Source: CAZXIC01 sp964640195 (GTDB taxonomy: Archaea; Iainarchaeota; Iainarchaeia; Iainarchaeales; GCA-2688035). Taken from it: 12,565 nt of DNA. The notes under the pieces are model-generated. The model ran no database searches. It saw only the letters and a list, made by a program, of their open reading frames with translations, and was not told the DNA's origin. The stretch covers positions 1-12,565 of the forward strand of contig CAZXIC010000026.1 in assembly GCA_964640195.1 (NCBI GenBank), written 5' to 3'. A program made the position numbers and the translations under genes. Position 1 is the stretch's first letter. Each line of letters begins with the position of its first letter. Positions 1-6,597 of this stretch are shown here, one piece after another.

Positions 1-41
1 CCCATGGGCGGAAAGAAAAGGGGGAAAGGTGCTTAATAAAT

Positions 42-848
42 TTAACCCGCGCCCTGAAGGCAGGCAGCTGCGCCAACCGCAGTGCCGAATCCGCTGTTTC
101 TGGGGAACTCAAAAGCTGTGCCAAGGCATTTTGCTGCTGCAACCAGCCTTTTTCTCACAAAAGGGAAGGCAAGCGCCTTTCCGATGAAAACAATTTTCCT
201 GCACCTGCACTGCCTTGCACTAGCAACAGCGAGAACAGCAACGCTCTCGGCAACCATGCTCTGGACAGCTGCAGCCAGGTCAGCCCTGCTGCCCTTCCCC
301 TTTGCGAAATTTGATGCAGTTGCATTTGGGGGAAGGCTGCCGATGCCCTTTCCGACAACATCGCGAACACTTAAGTCAACCTTGTGCAGGCTGCCCCTTG
401 CAGCCAGGCCAATCAGTTTCTTCACGCCTGTTTCCCCCAACAGCAGCCTGCCCAACCCCAGAATTGTGCCTCCGCCAATGCCAGTGCCAATCATGTGCCT
501 GCACTTTCCACGCTCAAACAAAACAATGCATGTGCCTGTTCCAAGCGAAACAGCAAGGCAGCGCCTGGATTTGCTGAGGAATGCCGCGCCTCTGCCAATG
601 GCGTTAATTTCATCCACGTGCACTGGCTCCAAGCCAAGGATTCTTCCCTTGAAAAAACTACTCTTTCCGCCTGTAACCGCAATCCTGGAGATTTTGGATG
701 GGCCAAAATTGTTTTTTGCGAGAAAGCGGTTAAGCTCTCTTGCGGAAGAAAAAGCCTTTCCACTGCTTGCCTTTCGTGCAATCCTGCTGCCCTGCAGCAG
801 GACGGCATCGGTTGTGCAGGCGCCGAAGTCAATGCCGAGAATCAACAT
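42..848 (-). CDS. coaW: Type II pantothenate kinase (CoaW-like)
   Basis: Predicted cytosolic kinase that phosphorylates pantothenate, the first committed step of CoA synthesis from pantothenate. The 268-residue length is close to bacterial CoaW. Visible motifs: N-terminal phosphate-binding GIDFGACTTDAVLL (residues 5-18), VTGG (58-61), VDEINAIGRG (78-87) whose Glu80 fits the catalytic base, SLGTGTC (101-107), GTGIGGGTILGLGRLL (121-136), DLSVRDVV (158-165), and FIGKAL (221-226) followed by a C-terminal GFGTAVGAA. These occur in the order of Staphylococcus CoaW and human PanK, an ASKHA fold. The ATG at 848 follows a GGTGAG ribosome-binding site that overlaps the stop codon of the OPT gene, so the two are translationally coupled. 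BadF/BadG-type ATPases share the fold, but the central glycine motifs favour PanK-II. Most archaea use pantoate kinase plus phosphopantothenate synthetase instead, so this gene is unusual and suggests pantothenate salvage. Confidence 0.85.
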   Translation of the reverse strand: MLILGIDFGACTTDAVLLQGSRIARKASSGKAFSSARELNRFLAKNNFGPSKISRIAVTGGKSSFFKGRILGLEPVHVDEINAIGRGAAFLSKSRRCLAVSLGTGTCIVLFERGKCRHMIGTGIGGGTILGLGRLLLGETGVKKLIGLAARGSLHKVDLSVRDVVGKGIGSLPPNATASNFAKGKGSRADLAAAVQSMVAESVAVLAVASARQCRCRKIVFIGKALAFPFVRKRLVAAAKCLGTAFEFPRNSGFGTAVGAAACLQGAG

Positions 849-850
849 TG

Positions 851-856
851 CTCACC
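851..856 (-). promoter_or_regulatory. Ribosome-binding site of pantothenate kinase gene
   Basis: The sequence GGTGAG lies two bases before the ATG at 848 and contains the TGA stop of the upstream OPT gene. This arrangement supports translational coupling and fixes the start codon. Confidence 0.5.
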
Positions 857-2441
857 AGAAAAAGGCTGCAGCAAAACCTATTAAAGCCAATGCAACCCCA
901 ATAAAGCCCTCGCCTGCGATTGCGCCTGCTGCGAGCAGCCTGCCTTTTTCAGTGAAATTCCTCCTGTCAGCTGCTGCCCTGAGCAGGCCGCCTATGAAAA
1001 GCGGGAATGAAAGAGTTATCGGGACATAAACGCCGATTCCAAACGCGACAACCGCAATTGCGTTGCTAAAAAAGCTCACAGCCAGTGCTGCAATCGCCCC
1101 GATTGCAATGCCGAGCGCAAGCATTGCTGAAAGCGATTCGGCACCAACAACCGCTGAAAGTGCAACAGCCTGTGGGGCAGGCAGTTCTGCTGAGCCGATT
1201 GTGTAAGCGCTGTTCAGCGCAAACAGCACTGCACCCATTACAAGGGACGCTGCAAGCACGCCGACAACCTGCGCGTACAGCTGTTCTTTGGGATTGGTGC
1301 CGAGCAAAAAGCCTGCCTTGAGGTCCTGCATCAAGTCTCCTGCAACCCCTGCTGCGATGCAGACAACTGCTGCCAACAGCACCAGCAGCACTGCGCTGAA
1401 ACCAAACAACAGCTTCGCTGCAATGAGCACAATCATTGCAAACAGCTCCATTGGGTCAACGTTCATTTCCCCTGTTACCCTCGCTCCAATGTAAGCCATT
1501 ACGAACGCGCCGGCAATTGCAAGCACTGAAACGATTACGTTCAGCTGCAGCACTGCTGTAAGCAGGGCAGCAAGGAAAATCAACAGCAAGCCAAACAACC
1601 TTGCACTGCTTCTTCCAATCTCGCTGTAATCTGCGGCAATTGACCTCAGCCTCGGCACTGCCTTCAGGACAAAGTAGGCAATTGCCGCTCCTACAACAAT
1701 CCCGATTCCAAGCGGTGCTGCAACACTGGCGGCTGCATCAGCCTTGGAGGGAAATGCGCTGCCTGCAACAAGAAACGGGAGGAGAACAAAGTTTGATGCA
1801 ACCGCGCCGGCAAACCAGATGGCTGTAAAGCGCGGACCAATCAGGTAGCCGCCGGCAAAGGGAATCAAAGAAACGCTGCTGCCGAGGGAGAAAAGCCTGC
1901 TAAAAGTGCCCTTAATTGAGTCAATTGAGAGAATCCCGGGAATCACTGCAAAATAATCCCTGAGCATGGAGAAGACAGCCCCTATGCCAAGCATGCTGAA
2001 AACAGCCTTTGCCTTTGCACCCCTTTCATCGCCTGCTTCAATTATTGCAGCAGTCGCTGTCCCGTCAGGATACGGCAGTTGCTCCCTTTCAATCATTTCC
2101 TTCCTCAAGGGCACTGAGAAAATCACGCCAGTCAAGCCGCCGACAATTGAAACAAAGAAGATTTCAGGAAGGCTTACCTCCAATCCGAGGAGCCAGATTG
2201 CCGGAACAGTGAAAATCAGCCCTGCTGCAAGCAGGCCGCCGGCGCTGGCTGCTGTTTGCGCTACGTTAATCTCATTTTTGTTTGTGTTGCGCAGCAGGTT
2301 CAGCAGAGCCATCGCAACAACAGCCATTGTAACGCTCGGCCAGTAGACCCCGCCGATTTTCAGGCCTGCGAAAGCGCTGTACATTGAGACGACAACGCTG
2401 AGGATGGCTCCAAGCAGCAATGCTCTAACAGGAAGGCCCAT
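852..2441 (-). CDS. OPT family oligopeptide/metal-chelate transporter
   Basis: Polytopic membrane transporter of the OPT superfamily (529 residues, almost entirely hydrophobic with many TM segments). Family signatures are clear near the N-terminus: an amphipathic GLKIGGVYWPSV (residues 26-37), INVAQTAASAGGLLAAG (58-74), the loop VPLRKEMIEREQLPYPDGTA (110-129) containing the hallmark PYPDGTAT, then IIEAGD. OPT proteins move oligopeptides or metal-siderophore/chelate complexes driven by ion gradients; the substrate cannot be told from sequence. The protein is shorter than many OPT members (600-700 residues) but both ends look complete. The start is ATG 2441, with a TATA-like AT box at 2474-2481. 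The gene ends 3 nt before the pantothenate kinase start, so the two are almost certainly co-transcribed; a shared salvage role is inference only. Confidence 0.88.
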   Translation of the reverse strand: MGLPVRALLLGAILSVVVSMYSAFAGLKIGGVYWPSVTMAVVAMALLNLLRNTNKNEINVAQTAASAGGLLAAGLIFTVPAIWLLGLEVSLPEIFFVSIVGGLTGVIFSVPLRKEMIEREQLPYPDGTATAAIIEAGDERGAKAKAVFSMLGIGAVFSMLRDYFAVIPGILSIDSIKGTFSRLFSLGSSVSLIPFAGGYLIGPRFTAIWFAGAVASNFVLLPFLVAGSAFPSKADAAASVAAPLGIGIVVGAAIAYFVLKAVPRLRSIAADYSEIGRSSARLFGLLLIFLAALLTAVLQLNVIVSVLAIAGAFVMAYIGARVTGEMNVDPMELFAMIVLIAAKLLFGFSAVLLVLLAAVVCIAAGVAGDLMQDLKAGFLLGTNPKEQLYAQVVGVLAASLVMGAVLFALNSAYTIGSAELPAPQAVALSAVVGAESLSAMLALGIAIGAIAALAVSFFSNAIAVVAFGIGVYVPITLSFPLFIGGLLRAAADRRNFTEKGRLLAAGAIAGEGFIGVALALIGFAAAFFW

Positions 2442-2473
2442 GCTGAATCGTGAACAGATTGAAAAAGGGAAAC

Positions 2474-2481
2474 AAATAAAA
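2474..2481 (-). promoter_or_regulatory. Candidate TATA box for OPT-coaW
   Basis: On the minus strand this reads TTTTATTT, centred about 37 nt before the ATG at 2441. It would give a short leader of roughly 10 nt if initiation occurs about 26 nt downstream. It lies in the 126-nt gap after pcn. No clear BRE was identified. Confidence 0.3.
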
Positions 2482-2487
2482 ACAATT

Positions 2488-2521
2488 AGCTTTGGACGAA
2501 GCTGGGTTCGTCAAAAGACGA
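2488..2521. repeat. Overlapping inverted repeats between pcn and OPT gene
   Basis: Three perfect short stems overlap here: AGCTT (2488-2492) with AAGCT (2499-2503); GACGAA (2495-2500) with TTCGTC (2507-2512); and TCGTC (2508-2512) with GACGA (2517-2521). The last two are mutually exclusive, because TTCGTC can pair either side. On the minus strand the structure follows the pcn stop and is followed by an AT-rich stretch with a T5 run. It could act as a 3' end or terminator of the pcn transcript; function unproven. A 12-mer direct repeat ATTCTGCTGCTT also occurs at 2521-2532 and 2551-2562. Confidence 0.35.
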
Positions 2522-2567
2522 TTCTGCTGCTTGCTTTTAGCATTGGGGGAATTCTGCTGCTTTGCTG

Positions 2568-3314
2568 CTACTCGCCCTCAATCCTCGGGGCGAGGAGGTA
2601 AGTGATGCTTGCCTCACCAATTTTGTAGCTTACCTGCACTGGCGCGTTCCCCTTCAACTTCAGGTCAACCTCAGTGTCGGCAGATGCAGCCTTCAGCATG
2701 TCCTGCAGGTAGTCCAGAGGGAACATGCTCTGCGCCTCAGCAGATGCCTTTAACCCAATCAGGTTTTTCTTGTCTTTCTCAGTTTCGTTGTGCAGAGTGC
2801 CCTTGCTGCTGTCTGCCTTTACGAAAAACTTGTCAGATGCAACGCCGAGCAAGACATGCGAGCTTATCAGCGAGGCGTCTTTCAGGGCGTCCTGCAGAAC
2901 TGCTGCCCGCATCCTTGCCTCTGCCTCAAATTCAATCTTCGGGTTCGGCAGTTCTGAACTGCTGATGTCAATCAACGGAATCTGGAAGCTCCTTGTGCTG
3001 GCGCCCTTGAACCTCACGCTCAGCCTGTTTTCCTTCTCGGTGAGAGCAATTGTCAGTTCGTCATCAGGCTTTGCCCTTGACATCACCTGCCTCAGGTAGT
3101 GCAAGTCAAGACCGATTTTTGCCGCTCCCTTTACATCAAAGCGCTTGAATGCCTTTTTTTCAAGCAAAAAGTTGACCATTGAAATCTGGCTTGGGTCTGT
3201 TGCCTTGAGGGAAAGCCCCTTATCATCCACCAAAAACTCTGCCTCGTCAATCAGGACAGCGATTGCCTCAATGCTCCTCTGGAAATCAGCTGCCTTCTCA
3301 AGAACAAGCTGCAT
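2568..3314 (-). CDS. pcn: DNA polymerase sliding clamp (PCNA)
   Basis: Homotrimeric ring that encircles DNA and tethers polymerase, ligase, FEN1 and RFC partners through PIP boxes. The length of 248 residues is typical of archaeal PCNA. Visible marks: GLSLKATDPSQISMV (residues 33-47, the conserved region corresponding to RAMDPSHVALV-type sequences), an interdomain connector around PLIDISSSELPNP (113-125), and the C-terminal YLLAPRIEGE (239-248), equivalent to the APKIE tail. Lys/Arg residues (e.g. K53, K54, K57, K77-region, R80) could line the inner helices. The start is ATG 3314, 56 nt after the signal peptidase stop. A TATA-like box lies in that gap, so pcn can probably be transcribed independently of the upstream csl4-rpoL-DUF99-signal peptidase group. 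Only one pcn is seen here. Confidence 0.95.
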   Translation of the reverse strand: MQLVLEKAADFQRSIEAIAVLIDEAEFLVDDKGLSLKATDPSQISMVNFLLEKKAFKRFDVKGAAKIGLDLHYLRQVMSRAKPDDELTIALTEKENRLSVRFKGASTRSFQIPLIDISSSELPNPKIEFEAEARMRAAVLQDALKDASLISSHVLLGVASDKFFVKADSSKGTLHNETEKDKKNLIGLKASAEAQSMFPLDYLQDMLKAASADTEVDLKLKGNAPVQVSYKIGEASITYLLAPRIEGE

Positions 3315-3344
3315 TTTTTCGCCTTGAAGGATTTTTCCTCAATT

Positions 3345-3356
3345 AAGTTTAAAATG
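3345..3356 (-). promoter_or_regulatory. Candidate TATA box for pcn
   Basis: The minus strand reads CATTTTAAACTT, centred about 36 nt upstream of the pcn ATG at 3314. It is the only strongly AT-rich element in the 56-nt gap after the signal peptidase gene. The leader would be about 10 nt. Confidence 0.35.
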
Positions 3357-3370
3357 CTATTCCGCCTGTT

Positions 3371-4129
3371 TCAGCAAACCCCTGAGAAGTGCTCGGGCAG
3401 TGTGCCTCTTGTTATGAGGCTGCCCAAATCGTCAAAAAGCCACAGCTTGAAGCAGCCCACGAACGGAATCTGCAGAACGGCTTTTCCCTGCAGCTTTTCA
3501 ACCGGAACAGGATACAAGGCGATGCAGTTCTTTTCAGGCCTGCCTGCGATTACCTTTCCGCAGTCCTGGTCAACGGTTGTGTTCATTTCGCTGTCGCCCT
3601 TTGTGATGACATAGCAGCCGTCTGCTCCATGCAGCTTTGCTACAACCCTGTGGATTATCGGCTCTTTCCTCAAATCACTCCAGTAGACAACAACGCTGCC
3701 CTGCTTTGTTATGTCAATCGTCTGCCCGCTGCTGAACTGAATGCCTTCAATTCTCCTCACGCTGCCGGCATTTGAGTAAACAGGCTGGGCAAAAGATGAA
3801 AGAGGTGTTTCAAGCAGTGTCTGCTCATCCAGATGCACTTCCACTCCCTGTAAGCCAGCAGAGTCTGTGCCCTGCATGACAATCACGTCCCCCCTGCTGT
3901 ACAACGGCTGCATGCTGCCGCTCAAGACAATTACCATCGGGCTGCTTGTGCCGAGCGCAATGCCCAGAACAGTGTAAAAAATCCAGGCGAAAACAAAGGC
4001 GCTGACTAGGTAAACAGCCCATGCAACTACCTCATTGTTTTTGGGGTTGACCTTTGGCATCACATACAGGTCAACATAAGTGAACGGGTCAAGCCACTTT
4101 AGTTTTTCCCTCAGTTCTTTCAAGCCCAT
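3371..4129 (-). CDS. Signal peptidase I, archaeal/Sec11 type
   Basis: Membrane-bound serine protease that removes signal peptides from Sec-exported proteins on the outer face of the cytoplasmic membrane. The N-terminal cytosolic stretch is followed by a TM segment near residues 34-56. The catalytic box SGSMQPLYSRGDVIV gives Ser72. IIHRVV gives His160, the ER/archaeal replacement for the bacterial Lys. YVITKGDSE gives Asp179, with further Asp at 187 and 189. GKAVLQIPFVG (215-225) is the usual C-terminal box E region. The 252 residues include an insert of about 50 residues between the Ser box and the strand before His, longer than the smallest archaeal enzymes. The start is ATG 4129, 11 nt after the DUF99 stop, so it is likely in that operon. 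The C-terminus (GVC) shows no clear second TM beyond a weak hydrophobic stretch. Confidence 0.92.
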   Translation of the reverse strand: MGLKELREKLKWLDPFTYVDLYVMPKVNPKNNEVVAWAVYLVSAFVFAWIFYTVLGIALGTSSPMVIVLSGSMQPLYSRGDVIVMQGTDSAGLQGVEVHLDEQTLLETPLSSFAQPVYSNAGSVRRIEGIQFSSGQTIDITKQGSVVVYWSDLRKEPIIHRVVAKLHGADGCYVITKGDSEMNTTVDQDCGKVIAGRPEKNCIALYPVPVEKLQGKAVLQIPFVGCFKLWLFDDLGSLITRGTLPEHFSGVC

Positions 4130-4140
4130 TCTATCTCAAC

Positions 4141-4701
4141 TCACGGCCTTGTGCTCTCCCCTATGGAAACGCCTGACGCAATAAGGTGGGCAAGCCTCAG
4201 TGGCTCAGGCAGATTGCTGTACTTGGCTGTTTTCTTAAGAACTGTTTTTGCTGTTTTCACGTCGGTTCCGCACAGCTGGAAGTGAATCTGCCCAAAGCAG
4301 TGTATTTCCCCTGCCTTTTCAATCAGCCGCATCCTCTTTCCCTTGTCCCTGAACTTGCTTAAAGCCCTTTCTATTTTGTGCATTCTCGGCATTCTCCTGA
4401 AAACAATTATCACTGGAATGCCGAGCAGCCTGTTTAGCTTGGCAACATCGGCTATGTTGAAGCCAGCAAAATTCACCCCCTGCAGAAGCAGGAAAGAAAC
4501 CTGGGGCTTGAACTTGCTGCCCTTAATCATGGAAATTATTTTTTTTGTGCTGTCCAAGCCGTCAACAGAAACGCTGGTTGACAGGATTCCTTCAATCCTG
4601 CCGTCAAGCCTGCTCACAACGCCTACCAGAATAGCTTTGCCTTTCTGCCTTGGCTTGAAGTAGCCATCGTCAACAGCAAGCACCCTAAGCAGTTGTTTCA
4701 C
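4141..4701 (-). CDS. DUF99 family protein (endonuclease dU)
   Basis: Archaeal DUF99 protein, 186 residues, a family related to the endonuclease V fold and annotated in databases as endonuclease dU, i.e. a possible nuclease acting on deaminated bases in DNA. Visible family pattern: RVLAVDDGYF (residues 6-15) with the acidic pair Asp11-Asp12, ILVGVVSRLDGRIEGILST (24-42), SVDGLDSTKKI (45-55), LLLQGVNFAGFNIADVAKL (71-89), and GIPVIIVFRRMP (94-105), plus a C-terminal LPEPLRLAHLIASGV helix. The start codon is GTG at 4701, 19 nt after the rpoL stop; no strong ribosome-binding site precedes it. The stop lies 11 nt before the signal peptidase gene. Family assignment is firm; the biochemical activity here is inference from the family name. 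Confidence 0.85.
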   Translation of the reverse strand: MKQLLRVLAVDDGYFKPRQKGKAILVGVVSRLDGRIEGILSTSVSVDGLDSTKKIISMIKGSKFKPQVSFLLLQGVNFAGFNIADVAKLNRLLGIPVIIVFRRMPRMHKIERALSKFRDKGKRMRLIEKAGEIHCFGQIHFQLCGTDVKTAKTVLKKTAKYSNLPEPLRLAHLIASGVSIGESTRP

Positions 4702-4720
4702 GGTTCTAACACCGCAGCGT

Positions 4721-4999
4721 TTATTTGGCGCCCTTAAAGGCTTTCTTGAATTCGTTCAGGGAAGCGTCAATTTTCTTCAGCGCATCACCTAATGCCTTTT
4801 TCGCTGTTTTCCCCCTTGTCCTCACTATGAAAACGCTGTCCTCGTCAAACGGATGCCTAAGCGTGTAGGCAGCAAACGTCACGTTGCTGTCATGCAACAG
4901 CGCTTCCCTTAAGAGATTTGGAAAAGTGTGCCTCTCGCCCTTCAAAACGAATTCCAGCTCGTTCTTTTTCGCGCTCAAAACCTCCAATTGCATGTGCAC
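4721..4999 (-). CDS. rpoL: DNA-directed RNA polymerase subunit L (Rpo11)
   Basis: Small assembly subunit of archaeal RNA polymerase that pairs with Rpo3 (subunit D), equivalent to eukaryotic Rpb11/AC19. At 92 residues it has family length. The signature block is HTFPNLLREALL (residues 24-35) followed by VTFAAYTLRHPFDE (40-53), then FIVRTRGK and an amphipathic C-terminal helix. An AAGGAG motif at 5005-5010 lies 5 nt before the GTG at 4999 and 11 nt before the in-frame ATG at 4993, so the GTG start is preferred. It lies 13 nt after csl4 and 19 nt before the DUF99 gene. Linkage with exosome and secretion genes fits a growth-related operon. Confidence 0.93.
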   Translation of the reverse strand: MHMQLEVLSAKKNELEFVLKGERHTFPNLLREALLHDSNVTFAAYTLRHPFDEDSVFIVRTRGKTAKKALGDALKKIDASLNEFKKAFKGAK

Positions 5000-5004
5000 A
5001 GCAG

Positions 5005-5010
5005 CTCCTT
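5005..5010 (-). promoter_or_regulatory. Ribosome-binding site of rpoL
   Basis: AAGGAG on the minus strand sits 5 nt before GTG 4999, in the 13-nt gap after the csl4 stop. It is the clearest Shine-Dalgarno in the window and favours GTG over the ATG six bases further on. Confidence 0.6.
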
Positions 5011-5012
5011 TT

Positions 5013-5570
5013 TTATTTCAGCAAATAATCGCTTGATAACTTTCTTGTCTCGCTGTTGCCGCAGTTCAAGCACCTCAGCGTTCTTCCAAACAAGTGCAGG
5101 GGGTGCCTGCACCTGCAGCAGAATGCCTTTATTACTCCAAGGTCTCTCTCGGCAGTGCTCAGGTCAGTGCCCAGGCTGCTTGTTTTTGACACCTTTGCCT
5201 TAATCAAGTCGCCTATCTTGAACTCGTCCTTAAGGTTTTTTACATAGTCCCTGCTGACGTCCCTTACCGGCAGCATTGCACGGCTCTGGCTTATCACTTC
5301 CCTGCCATCCTTTTCAGGGCTTTGCAAAAGCGAGACCGATGCGCTGTTTTCCTTTACAAGCCCAATAGTACCGTAGACAACAGTGCCCCTGCGCAGTACG
5401 CAAATCTGCTTCTCCGCCTGCACGCTTATCTGCTTGCTCTTTGCGTCTGCAGAAACTGTTCCAGCAACTGCAGAATAAATGTTGCCGTACTCTGCAAAGG
5501 CGTTGCTGCCAGGCTCGAATTCCTCCTCCAAGCTGAGCGCATCGCCCGGCAAAACCTTTTTTTTCTGCAT
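5013..5570 (-). CDS. csl4: Exosome complex RNA-binding protein Csl4
   Basis: Cap subunit of the archaeal RNA exosome. It binds RNA above the Rrp41/Rrp42 ring and helps recruit substrates and DnaG. The 185 residues show the three-domain order: an N-terminal domain starting VLPGDALSLEEEFEPGSNAF (residues 6-25) and leading into YSAVAGTV, an S1-type OB domain (about 61-148, with GTVVYGTIGLV and the FKIGDLIKAKV strand), and a C-terminal zinc ribbon with Cys151-x2-Cys154 and Cys167-x2-Cys170. All four zinc ligands are present. ATG 5570 is the natural start. The gene is first in the minus-strand run csl4-rpoL-DUF99-signal peptidase and faces the SpoIIM gene across a 124-nt divergent promoter region. 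Confidence 0.92.
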   Translation of the reverse strand: MQKKKVLPGDALSLEEEFEPGSNAFAEYGNIYSAVAGTVSADAKSKQISVQAEKQICVLRRGTVVYGTIGLVKENSASVSLLQSPEKDGREVISQSRAMLPVRDVSRDYVKNLKDEFKIGDLIKAKVSKTSSLGTDLSTAERDLGVIKAFCCRCRHPLHLFGRTLRCLNCGNSETRKLSSDYLLK

Positions 5571-5592
5571 TTAGCTCATCCCAAAAATCAAA

Positions 5593-5627
5593 CAGCCCAA
5601 AAAAAGGCTGCGGTTACAAACAGTAAC
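5593..5627. repeat. Two small inverted repeats in the csl4 leader
   Basis: CAGCC (5593-5597) pairs with GGCTG (5606-5610) around an A-rich loop. GTTAC (5613-5617) pairs with GTAAC (5623-5627) around AAACA. Both lie between the candidate csl4 TATA box and the csl4 ATG. They could be an operator near the start site or leader hairpins; no known regulator site is recognised. Confidence 0.3.
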
Positions 5628-5643
5628 TTTTATTACTATCCTT

Positions 5644-5655
5644 CAATTATACTTA
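5644..5655 (-). promoter_or_regulatory. Candidate TATA box for csl4 operon
   Basis: The minus strand reads TTAAGTATAATT. Initiation about 26 nt downstream would fall near 5623 and give a leader of about 50 nt to the ATG at 5570. A second AT-rich candidate (TAATAAAAGT, 5627-5636) is closer to the gene, so the assignment is uncertain. Confidence 0.35.
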
Positions 5656-5667
5656 ATCAATAACAAA

Positions 5668-5676
5668 TTATTTAAA
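5668..5676 (+). promoter_or_regulatory. Candidate TATA box for SpoIIM-family gene
   Basis: TTATTTAAA is centred about 23 nt before the ATG at 5695. Transcription would therefore begin at or very near the start codon, i.e. an almost leaderless message. An AAGGTG further down (5679-5684) is a possible but distant ribosome-binding site. Confidence 0.45.
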
Positions 5677-5694
5677 CCAAGGTGTTCTGCTGCA

Positions 5695-6564
5695 ATGGTG
5701 CTTGAATCACTCTTTTCCTCAACAGAAATACTGCAGCACCCCGTGGGCATGTTGTTCATAGCTGTGTTGGTTGGTAGCGCCTCCCTCTGGACAGCGTACC
5801 TCACTTTTCCGGGGAGCGCTTCAGTGCTTGCCATAGCATTCCTCACAATTGCCCTTGTTCCAGTGATACATAGGATATTCACAACCGAGGAGAAAAGGGA
5901 AGCGGAAAGGCCTGGTTACGCTGCTTTGTTTGTTGCAAGGCACTTCAACGTAGTGAAGGTTTACGCCTTCTTCTTCATCGGATTGGTTCTCACGTACGCG
6001 CTCTGGTACAGCGTGATGCCAGAGCAGGAAAGGGGCATTGTATTTTCTGAGCAGGAAAAAACACTTGGCTCGATTGGGCAGTTGCGGGAAACCCTCACAG
6101 GGCAGTTCACGGCAAGCGCAAGCGCCTGCAAGAGCAACCCTGTTTGCTGGTTTGAGGTAATCTTCTTCAACAACGCATTCGTGCTGGTTCTGGCTATTGC
6201 ATTTTCCTTTTTGTACGGCGCCGGCGCTGTTTTCCTGGTCGGCTGGAATGCCAGCGTAATCGGAGTGCTGATTGGCAAGGACATTATACAGGCAAGCGCT
6301 GCCAGCAGCAACTTGTTTGGGGGAGTCGCTGTTGGGCTGTACAACGCACTCGGCTTGATTCCCCACGGCTTGTTTGAGTCGCTCGGATACTTTCTGGGTG
6401 CGATTGCAGGCGGCATTGTAGGTGCGGCAATAAGCAAGAGAAGGCATTTGAGGGGCGAGATGACCCTCATCTCCAAGGACATAACGGTTATGCTCTTTTA
6501 CTCAGTAGGGCTGCTCATAATAGGCGCGCTTATCGAGGCTCACGCGATTGCTTTTGGCATATGA
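5695..6564 (+). CDS. SpoIIM-family (stage II sporulation M-like) membrane protein
   Basis: Polytopic integral membrane protein of the SpoIIM/DUF95 family (289 residues). TM segments lie at about 17-36, 40-60, 88-106, 157-185, 205-221, 228-246 and 264-285. Family hallmarks are an NN pair before a TM (Asn159-Asn160), GAGAVFLVGWNASVIGVLIG (175-194), and the conserved LIPHGLFESLGYFLGA (221-236), whose Pro-His-Gly-x-x-Glu is typical. An extracytosolic loop at about 107-155 carries two cysteines (144 and 151) that could form a disulfide. In Bacillus SpoIIM helps septal peptidoglycan remodelling; archaeal members have no established role, though they recur near membrane-protein genes. It starts at ATG 5695 with a TATA-like box just upstream and ends 11 nt from the converging SPFH gene. 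Confidence 0.82.
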   Translation: MVLESLFSSTEILQHPVGMLFIAVLVGSASLWTAYLTFPGSASVLAIAFLTIALVPVIHRIFTTEEKREAERPGYAALFVARHFNVVKVYAFFFIGLVLTYALWYSVMPEQERGIVFSEQEKTLGSIGQLRETLTGQFTASASACKSNPVCWFEVIFFNNAFVLVLAIAFSFLYGAGAVFLVGWNASVIGVLIGKDIIQASAASSNLFGGVAVGLYNALGLIPHGLFESLGYFLGAIAGGIVGAAISKRRHLRGEMTLISKDITVMLFYSVGLLIIGALIEAHAIAFGI

Positions 6565-6597
6565 AAAAAACGAGTTTACTTTTTCTCTTTCTTCTCC
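6564..6597. terminator. Back-to-back T-tract terminators between SpoIIM and SPFH genes
   Basis: After the SPFH stop the minus strand carries a T7 run (A7 at 6564-6570 on the plus strand), a plausible archaeal U-tract terminator. After the SpoIIM stop the plus strand is T-rich at 6580-6597, inside the codons for the Lys/Glu tail of the SPFH protein. Only 11 nt separate the two stops, so each gene's end probably serves the other. No hairpin is required for archaeal termination. Confidence 0.4.

Noticed and set aside
82..1029. Long plus-strand open frame of 315 codons
   Set aside because: It is antisense to the pantothenate kinase and OPT genes, has low-complexity Pro/Ser/Ala composition and no family match; a shadow of high-GC codon use.
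5821..6447. Minus-strand frame of 208 codons opposite the SpoIIM gene
   Set aside because: Antisense shadow; the plus-strand frame has clear SpoIIM motifs and TM segments.
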